Notes under the pieces: generated by a model
Databases searched by the model: none
Told to the model about the DNA's origin: nothing
What the model saw: only the letters and a program-made list of their open reading frames with translations
Shown here: piece by piece, positions 56,034-64,000 of the stretch
How the letters are laid out: each line of letters begins with the position of its first letter
Numbering within the stretch: position 1 is the first letter of the stretch
Origin: Knoxdaviesia capensis
Taxonomy: Eukaryota > Ascomycota > Sordariomycetes > Microascales > Gondwanamycetaceae
Assembly: GCA_001510575.1 (NCBI GenBank)
Contig: LNGK01000006.1
Coordinates: 801,565 to 865,564, forward strand
Direction: 5' to 3'
Length of the DNA: 64,000 bases
Program-made: the position numbers and the translations under genes

Positions 56034-58213
56034 ATGGCGGACCAGATCATCCGGCGCCCGGCCGGCGAGGAGGCGCCTCCCCAGCCAGAGGGCGCAGCAG
56101 GCGGCGTAAGTCCAACGTTTAGCTCTGGGCGGAAGAGCAGGTGTTGAGTTTGGTGCCGAAACTAATGCCACCCTTTGTCTCGCTTCCCCTCCTTCTAGAT
56201 GTCGACCATGACCCGGCTGATGATCGGCGGTGCGTTGTACTTCGCCTTCAACATGGGTTTGAACTGGGCGTTGGCGAAGAACCAGAACGGCGTGGTGATG
56301 ACGGATGCCGGCGGCAAGAAGGTGGTGGTACCGGGCAACCTGGAGGACATCCCGCCGTTCCAGCTGCGGCCGGAGCGGCTGAACGAGGGGGCGCGGTTCT
56401 CGGCGATCCCGGACAAGATTGCGCCGATGTGGGCGATGGACAGCCGGGTCGACCTGGTGGTGACGGTGTCGGCGAGCCAGGCGCCGCAGCCGATCCGCAA
56501 GACGGCGGCCGAGTACGTACCGCTGCGCGAGACCAACTTCCGCATCGGCAACTACTCAGACCGGCGCGCGGTCGACGGCGCGTTTGCGGTGCCGCGCGCG
56601 GTGCAGCACAACGCCACGCTGTGGGGCCACTTTTACGTGGCGCTCGCCGGCCAGCAGCTCGACCCGCTCGAGCCGGGCTACAACACCGCCACGGCGTTCT
56701 ACTTCTCGCACCCGCTGACGCAGTACGTGCCCAAGAAGAAGGTGGCCAAGACGCGCAACCTGCTGGACGACATGCCGCGCGCCGACGAGCCCGAGCCCGA
56801 GGAGGAGGACAACGGCGGCCCGATCATCGCGAACTACTACCACCCGAACACGTCGCTGTCGTTCGTCCCGGACACCGGCGTCATGGCGTTCCGCACGCTG
56901 CCTCCGCCGATCCGCCAGTTTGTGCACCTGGAGCCGACTGGATCGCGTGATGGCACCGGCGCCAACACGTGGTACTGTAAGTTCTATGAGTCTCTCTGCT
57001 AGATGTCTTTTTTTCTTCTTTTTTTTTCTTCCTATTTTCCCCTGGCTAACAGTGTCTTCTTCTCCGCAAACCAGACCCCATCCTGTTCGTCAACAGCTTC
57101 TGGCAGCTGCGCACGCACATGACGCAGCTCAATGACACGGTGACCACGCTCCCGATCCACTTCGACCTAGGTAACCTGCCGGCGTGGCAGTTCAAGATGA
57201 TGGCGTCGATCGAGCGCAGCTCGCGCGACAACGCGCTGCAATCAGCGTACGGCAACTCGCTGCCGACGGGCGGCGACGGCACGGAGATCGAGCTGGTCAA
57301 GGAGATCCTGATGGACACCAACCCCATCCTGCTGGCGGTGACGGTGATTGTGACGATTGCGCACCTGATCCTCGAGACGCTGGCCTTTGGCTCGGACATT
57401 GCGCACTACCGCAAGAAGAAGGACAACGTTGGCATCTCGGTGCGGTCGATCCTGGCCAACGTGTTCATGCAGACGGTCATCCTGCTGTACCTGGTCGACA
57501 ACTCGCAGAACACGTCGTGGATGATCCTCGGCTCGCAGGCGGTCGGCATCGTCATCGAGCTGTGGAAGATCACGACGATCGTCGACATCAAGATCGAGGG
57601 CCCGCAGCCCGGCTCGTTCCTGCCGTTCAACATCGTGCTGGCCGACAAGCAGCAGCTCACGGAGACGGAGGAGAGGACGAAGGAGTACGACCAGATTGCG
57701 TTCAAATACATGTACATTGCCGGCGTGCCGCTGCTGATTGCGTACGCGATCTACTCGCTGATGTACGAGAGCCACAAGTCGTGGTACTCGTACATCATCA
57801 CGACGCTGGTGGGGTCGGTGTACGCGTACGGCTTCCTGCTGATGGTGCCGTCGCTGTACATCAACTACCGGCTCAAGAGCGTGGCGCACATGCCGGCCAA
57901 GGCCATGATGTACAAGTTCCTCAACACCTTCATCGACGACCTGTTCGCCTTCACCATCAAGATGCCGTTCCTGCACCGCCTCGCCACCTTCCGTGACGAC
58001 ATCATCTTCTTCATCTACATCTACCAGCGCTGGGCGTACCGCATCGACTACACGCGCGTCAACGAGTTTGGCCAGGGCGGCGACGACGACGAGGACGAGG
58101 CGGCGGCGGCGAAGAAGACCGATGGCGATGCCGATGACGTGCCGAAGTTGGTCGAGGCTCCTGCTGCGGCTGCTACCGGTGCCGATAAGGGCACCGCGAA
58201 GAAGCGGAAGTAA
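56034..58213 (+). CDS. CLPTM1: CLPTM1 family ER membrane protein
   Basis: Three exons: 56034-56105, 56199-56976 and 57075-58213, giving 662 aa. One N-terminal transmembrane helix (LMIGGALYFAFNMGLNWAL) is followed by a large lumenal beta-rich domain ('FYVALAGQQLDPLEPGY', 'NTSLSFVPDTGVMAF', 'PIHFDLGNLPAWQFKMMAS'). A cluster of about five C-terminal helices follows ('ILLAVTVIVTIAHLILETLAF', 'LLIAYAIYSLMY', 'YGFLLMVPSLYINYRLKS'), including the family segment 'DNVGISVRSILANVF'. The cytosolic tail is acidic/Ala-rich and ends in KKRK, which fits a KKXX ER-retrieval signal. CLPTM1/CLPTM1L proteins are ER membrane proteins; lipid scrambling and receptor trafficking have been reported for animal members. 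It is convergent with the oxidoreductase gene. Confidence 0.93.
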
Positions 58214-58707
58214 ACCTGCGGTCTGTCCTTGATGGTAGATGCACTTCGCCCCTTCAAATACCTTTTTTTATTTTATTTTTTTTTATTTTCTGGTTGGCTC
58301 CTCGTTTGTCTCACATCTTCTGTTTCCTGCCCCTCCCGTTTGTTTCGAAGCGGAGAATATCGTCCATCTCGTTGGAAACCCCCACGAACCTAGGGGAGGA
58401 CCAGACCTGCGTGACGCAGTCCTTGGGATATTATTCCATCTTTTTTTAAACTGTCCTCAAACATCACGAAGGAACGGGGGGGTTTCAACCATACACACTG
58501 ATAAGCTAGATATTGTAATTAAAAAGAATTCTTGTTTCTTGTTTTGCAATGCCCGTTGACGTTGGAGGTGCATGTGCAACGTTACGACGGTGCGGTGAAT
58601 CCTCTTCTCGACTTTTCCATGTCCATCCTAAAAAGGCAAGTATCTACACTCAGGAACATACAATGAAAACACAAAAAAAGAATGGCATAATGATAAGACA
58701 GTCTCTC
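58214..58707. other. Convergent 3' spacer (CLPTM1 / oxidoreductase)
   Basis: A 494-base spacer with T-rich runs after the CLPTM1 stop. No gene seen. Confidence 0.7.
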
Positions 58708-60108
58708 TTACACCAGCGACCACACGCCCTCACTGAACTTGATCTCCACCGGCCGCTTCTCGTCAATGCTGCGGCGTCCGGCCTCGAGGATGGCCGTGGT
58801 GGCGACAGTGTTCCGCAGGGTCGGCAGGCCCTTGGCGCTGAGATCGGCTAGCGTCGCGGATCCGGAATTGACGGCACGGCAGCCATCGACAAACTTCTCA
58901 AACGACACGTAGCCGTAGCCGGACTGGCCGTTGAAGTTGCCGTCCTCGTCAGGCGCGTAGCGCATGTAGAACGGGTTGTACCAGGCGATGCCGGTGGCCG
59001 AGTCGTCGGCGACGTCGTAGCCGCGCTTGGCCTGGTTGATTCGGATCTCGCCATCGGCGGCCAGGTAGTGGAAGTACTGGTTGGAGTGCACGCCGGCGCG
59101 CTGCGGGGCGGTCCACGACGACGTGTACACGCCGGTGGCGCGCTTGGCGGCGTCGCCGGTCTTCTCCCAGTCGACCAGCAGCGTGATGGTGTCCTCAGTC
59201 GCCTCGACGCAGCCCAGGCTGGTGGCGATGCCCTTTGCGGCAGACCCGGTGACGCGGGTCGGCAGGTAGCCCAGCTGCGACACCATCGACTCGCACACGT
59301 CGACGTGGTGGCTGTTGAGGTAGTACGAGATGTCGCTGTCGATGCCGGCCCACGCCTTGAAGGTCTCCAGCTGCGACTTGGGCTGCGACATGTAGCTGTA
59401 GAAGTAGTTGAAGTCGCCCAGCGTGCGGGCGCGGAAGCGCGCGTCGCTGTAGGCCGGGTCGAAGCGCTTGTGATGCTCGACGTACACGAACACGCCCTTC
59501 TTCTCGGCCGCCTCCAGCAGCGCCAGGTGCTCGGCCAGCAGCTTCACGGCCGGCTTGGTCACCAGCACGTGGATGCCGCGCTCCACGGCGTACATGGCAA
59601 TCGGGAAGTGGGTGGTGTCGGGGGTGAAGATGGTGATAGCGTCGCCGGGCTTCAGCGCGTCGATGGCGGTCTTGTAGGAGTCGGGGTCGACGGCATCGTC
59701 GGCGGGGAACGACGTGAACGAGACGTCCAGGCCGTTGTAGGCGTTGGAGATGTTCTGAGTGAGATGATCGCCTATGATACACTCGTTTTAGTATGTGAAG
59801 CTATAAATGCTATCTTTGAGCAAGCCGTCAATCGGGTGTGTTACTCACGAATGGCGGGGTATTTCTTTCCGTTGACGCCGACCATGCTCAGGTTGCCGAC
59901 CTTCCCTCTCCGCCGCAAGTCAAACAGAGTGAGACCGACAACTCCGACCTTCTTGTCCGACTTGGACGCTCCGGTCCCGACAAAGCCAGTGGTGTACTCG
60001 CCGGTACCGACCTATGACGTTCCGGTTAGACCTTTGGGTTTCGGGATTCCGTGTCCGGACTTTTCCCGGGGTAAAATTACTCACCATGAGAACATTGAGA
60101 GGCTCCAT
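58708..60108 (-). CDS. Gfo/Idh/MocA family NAD(P)-dependent oxidoreductase
   Basis: Three exons on the minus strand: 60108-60085 (8 codons), 60011-59849 and 59771-58708, giving 416 aa. The Rossmann start '[18 protein letters not shown]' is interrupted by the first intron right after LM. Later segments are '[20 protein letters not shown]', '[11 protein letters not shown]' (the Lys-Pro of the family's EKP motif), '[13 protein letters not shown]' and '[18 protein letters not shown]'. The family oxidises or reduces sugars and sugar acids. Close fungal relatives have been described as D-galacturonate/glucuronate reductase-like; I cannot confirm that substrate here. No signal peptide; cytosolic. 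No neighbouring sugar-pathway gene supports a specific route. Confidence 0.88.
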
Positions 60109-63100
60109 GTTGGCGATCGTTGTGCTTCGACTTGACAGTGGTATATGGTCACAAGATATGAAGCTTGGATAGTCGGCTATGACGGCCGAGATGAGCTGTT
60201 CTGAGATGATTTCTGCTTGATTGGGGAATAGAAACAGCAGCCAGGGTGGAATGGAGCAGAGTAAAAGAAGGGAAGAAGCTTCGACAAGGACTGATCAGGA
60301 ACAGCAAGATCACATAGAGCACATTTGTACTTTTTTGCGTGAACCAAACGAAGCTGTTGCAGTCGCGATTCCTTGAAGTTAGCTCAGATTCCCCCCAATC
60401 GCGCCTCTCAATTATCTCCAACTATGGTCCCAAAAAACACCGGATCCCGAGTTTAGTGTGGGGAGAGTCACTAAAAAAAGCTTGGAGGGGGGTGTGAGGT
60501 GCAAATGGGGCTCGTCGATTGGAGGAATAACTGCGGAGTGCTGAATAAATGTTCCTTATAGCAAAGAGATCAGTTTCCGGGTGGAAAAGCACGTTTCGGT
60601 AGTTCGGATCGATGTTCTTTTCACTGGCGATCAGTGCTTCTGGAAACCATGGTCTGTTGGTGATAGCTTCGTTCATCCTCTGCTTGACACAGTCCTAATG
60701 CCTGAGACGAGCCCGAGACCTCTCTTCGAATCGCTACTGGGCTATTCCGACACATTCAGTGGCATTTCTCCGAGACATTGGAGAACCTAGCAGGCCAGAT
60801 TCCCGTTCCTTGAGCGCCAGGTCGGACCCATGAAGTTTCGCAACGGGCCCCTCAAGCGCTGATAATGGTGGGATGGCGACAAACCCTAACACCCCACCTT
60901 GTTCGGGTTAAGGAGGGGTACGATGGAGTTCGAAGGACGGAAATCCGGCTATTTGCATCGGGTTGGTGTATGTCATCCAGGATATTCTGAACCAGTCGTC
61001 TTTATTTCGAACAAGAAGCACACAGGCCGAGTCATCAATTTATAAACGGTTGATATGCCTGTGCTTGGAACGCTGGAAGCTTGCATCACCAAGAGAGACA
61101 CGCTCTTCCTCTTCGTAAAGACACAAGATCAGCTGAGGTTCTCGAACTTTTCCATTACATACGCTGCAGACCGGGAATTCAGGCTAGAATCAGGATAATC
61201 CGGGGATTGGTGCATCTGTTGCTAGGGCCTGAATGGCGATGTCTCTGGATAAGGGGGGTGTGCGACATGCACCATCTTAGTGGTTCAGTTTTACAGGGCA
61301 CAACCCAACATTGAAAAACCTCCGCCCCCACGTTTGGGTGGCCAGGCAGGCCCGATAAATGCGAATAGCTCGGCGGACGAAAGAAGCCGGAAGTGATTTT
61401 CCATGGAGGGAGGAATTCAGAGACGAGAGAAAACAGAGGAATTCGAGAGTAGAATAAGGAAAAGAATCCGGGGTATCTTGGTCAACGGGAAGAAGAGAGT
61501 TCACATTACACATCTTAACACCAAGTAGTATAGCATTCACGCATTGAACCTCGCCCCGATAATTGCATGCCCAGACACCACAAATCTGGGGAAGCAGCGT
61601 TGCCGTTTGGCGTGTAAGGGGTGCAGGATGATTGGCGGAATTTTCTTTTCTCCGCCATTGGAATCGCGCCTTCCATAGTTTAGAAGTCGGAAGGCCCCAG
61701 TGGAGTGGAGGGAGAATTTGCAGGGGCAGAACACCAGCGGGGGAAGGAAGGAAGCAGACTCAGTCAGTCAGTCGCCAACTTGGAAACGCCGCTATTGAAT
61801 CTGGGGTTCAACAGGGAGTCACAAGAGAGGGGGGAAAGCATGAGAAGAGAGCAGGAGCGAATTCTCTTGTCGTCATGAGGAAAGAGCCTCGCACGAGTGC
61901 ATGCAAAAGCAGCAGCGTATCAGCAAGTCCAAGGTTGGTGGGGGATAAGCAGCAACAGCCCCGTTCCTGCCTCCCACCATTAGCCGCTAGATTCGGATTG
62001 GCAAGGGCCAGGTCGGTCCACACCATCTTTGTGGGAAGCTGCACGTTTTGGGATTTCCTGCAACGTGCAGCAGCCGATGCAACTGTGGGTGGCACGAAGA
62101 AGGAAGGCATAGCACGACAGAGCAAAGAACGAAGGACAGAGAAAAATTGGATATGGGCTCATGACCTTGAAAGTTCTTTGCCCGTCGGTCGTGACTGTCA
62201 ACTTTGGGCCTCGTGCAGACAGACGTGTGTTCGTTCTTTCCCTCTCTCTCACCGTTTGTTTCTCGGCCTGCGCTGGTTGGGCGAATCACTGCGGTTTTAT
62301 TCTGCGGAAGGCGCGCTCTTCAGACGTTCTCTGAAGGGAAGGTGTATCCTGAGTGATGCACTATCCTGCTATGTTGTGCACTTGCGGCTTGCTGTGCATC
62401 TATGAGCGCTTGTTGTGGCTATGTTCACTTCACGTATGCCGGCACGTAGACGTAAGTATCTAATGGGCTCGAACAATTACTCCCGGTTTCAACCCACTCC
62501 AACCGTCGTGAACCTGCAATATACTGTCTATTCTCCCTCTATCTTCTTCGTGATCATGATCAATATCCCATTATCGTGTGTGCTATATTCAATATCGCTT
62601 TCTAGGTCCAAATCAGGCCGCTATACCCGCTGCAAAAATCCCAGGACAGGATGCCCTTGCCGATAATGGCTGGAAACCACGGTTTGTCTGCCGGACTTTT
62701 GGGGCCTGGCAAACCACCGAAGCCCACGTTTGCTATCACGACCAGGAAAGCGGTGGAACATGTCACGATGCGGGACCCAGACCTGGTCCGCATGCAGTGG
62801 CCCTTCTGTTGTGTGCAACCGTATAGAGGAGATATCGGGGCTCGTTCACCAAGAGTGTGGTGGAAGCTGTTCCGCTCTATGATGGTCCTGGCTTACTGAC
62901 GTTGTGTGTGTATTTAAAACCCTTACACAAACAGAGACGGCCTCTTCGTCACACTCGATGACCGTCAAACGGACAATGACGCCACCGGAATCCTTTGAGA
63001 CGCTGACAGACAGCGTTGGCTTCACAATATGCTGAGCGGGTGTATCTAACTTGCTCTTCAAAGTATGTCTTCAATCCATGCTCAGTGGCGGTCAAACTGC

Positions 63101-64000
63101 CTCCCAGTGGAGAGGAAGAAGTGCCTGAAGTTCATACCGAAAGACGGACATAATGGGGGAAGCCCCAAGAAATCGTCAAGTGGACAATTGCACACACCCC
63201 CTCCCCACCCGTTGTTGGGGACTCTGGAACCTGGCTGTCAAGATCGTTCTGCGGCCAGTTGCTGGGCCGCATGAGTTTTCAGTGAGAATTAGCCGTTACA
63301 ACAGAAAATCCCTTTCTGTCCAAGACCTAACTCGCTATTAATTGCTTGCGATATTTCTCTTCAAGCAACGACCTTTGCTCCACGACGTATATCTCACGAC
63401 AATTACACGCCCACTATACGCTATGTGCCATATTACGGAAGAAAATCTATACCACAAACATCAGTTGACCATTGGCATCTTCAACGGGGTCCGGTATAGC
63501 CAACGAGTCGCCCAGATCTCCCAGAGCCCTTTTGACTGTGGAATTGCCGTGTCCTCAACAGCTTCCCGTACACGCTGCAGGCTTCATTACTTTACACACA
63601 GCTCGTATCTTATTTCTTTTTTCGTTTCTCTCCCTCGCGCCATTTCTCGATGCGGGTTGTCACACTAGAAGCTTGGTAGGAGCCTACCAGCAGCTGCGGT
63701 CTTGCATACACAGCACAGTACGTCGATGAGTGTCGATGTGGTGATGTGTAATCCCGACGTCTGTCTTTGATTGTCCCACGTTGCAAATGCCCAGCACGAC
63801 TCCTGACCACATTGCGCAGAAAGGACATGCAAAAAGGGACGTCGCACGCCTTATATTAACTGCATGCATGCATGCAGAGAAGCTGTACCCCAACAGCCGT
63901 CCTGCACAGCTGCAGCAACCAGTGTGTCAACATCCCATGACCTTTGTATACTGCCCTGCCGTGGATGGCTGGCTCCCCCAGCCCGGAAGATTGAGGACAA
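60109..64000. other. Right-edge region without confident genes
   Basis: Nearly 3.9 kb with no gene I can support. It contains a telomere-box AAACCCTAAC (60881-60890), a 257-codon non-ATG frame (61632-62405) with no domain, a weak two-exon candidate at 62421-62826, and a TGCA repeat near 63,862. Confidence 0.55.
62421..62826 (+). CDS. Weak candidate: two-exon 83-aa cysteine-containing protein
   Basis: An ATG at 62421 is followed after 31 bases by a consensus GTAAGT donor. A CTTTCTAG acceptor at 62605 allows an in-frame join (exon 2, 62606-62826). The product (MFTSRMPARRR...) has four Cys in a segment 'FVCRTFGAWQTTEAHVCYH' plus 'GGTC'. There is no signal peptide, no recognised domain and no clear branch point. 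It may be chance. Confidence 0.18.

Noticed and set aside
57242..57976. 244-codon ORF antisense to CLPTM1
   Set aside because: Arg/Val/Asp/His-rich shadow of a GC3-rich membrane protein gene.
20020..60108. Secondary-metabolite or other metabolic gene cluster
   Set aside because: No polyketide, peptide or terpene synthase, transporter or pathway regulator; genes are unrelated housekeeping functions.
61632..62405. 257-codon plus-strand ORF
   Set aside because: Non-ATG start, no recognisable domain, no leader-like context.
1..64000. CRISPR arrays, bacterial operons, ribosome binding sites
   Set aside because: Introns, tRNA features and protein families are those of a eukaryotic fungal nucleus; no spaced direct repeats of CRISPR type seen.

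Overview
This window is nuclear DNA of a filamentous ascomycete (Pezizomycotina; a eurotiomycete such as an Aspergillus/Penicillium/Monascus relative is my best guess, genus not determinable by eye). The evidence is protein-coding genes with short (66-274 nt) GTRAGT...YAG introns and GC-rich third positions, fungus-specific proteins (Med5/Nut1, Irc20-type and Irc22-type proteins, a DUF4470-MYND protein), and a transposon block with the unmistakable signature of repeat-induced point mutation (RIP).

Layout. 1-9,998: ordinary-composition DNA with no supportable gene, several CA/GT microsatellites and a perfect 13-bp hairpin. About 9,999-16,954: an AT-rich block almost completely stripped of CpA and TpG dinucleotides. 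Read on the minus strand it still shows integrase, reverse transcriptase and RNase H remnants of a Ty1/copia retrotransposon. 16,955-17,222: run of N (assembly gap). 17,223-20,019: more gene-free DNA with microsatellites. 20,020-60,108: a gene-dense housekeeping region with 15 confident protein genes and one tRNA. 60,109-64,000: no confident gene.

Genes in order (strand): mitochondrial ribosomal mS41/Fyv4 (-), Irc20/SHPRH-type SNF2-RING ubiquitin ligase (+), tRNA-Ala(AGC) (+), Irc22/TRAP-alpha (-), Mediator subunit 5 (-), HIS3 IGP dehydratase (+), ARG7/ArgJ (+), U4/U6.U5 tri-snRNP 27K protein (-), Elongator subunit Elp5 (-), secreted A1 aspartic protease (+), small ASXH-domain protein (-), R-SNARE Sec22 (+), an unrecognised conserved-looking protein with CX2C pairs (-), DUF4470-MYND protein (+), CLPTM1 family membrane protein (+), Gfo/Idh/MocA oxidoreductase (-). 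I rebuilt all introns by eye; every exon join keeps the reading frame.

The genes do not form an operon or a recognisable metabolic cluster. They are unrelated housekeeping functions: transcription (Med5), tRNA modification (Elp5), splicing (27K), secretion/ER (Sec22, Irc22, CLPTM1), and amino-acid synthesis (HIS3 and ARG7 adjacent and co-oriented). I saw no clear 'new system'. The most notable signals are the near-exhaustive RIP, repeated telomere-box motifs (AACCCTAA) confined to non-coding DNA, and the roughly 12.8 kb gene desert split by the retrotransposon.
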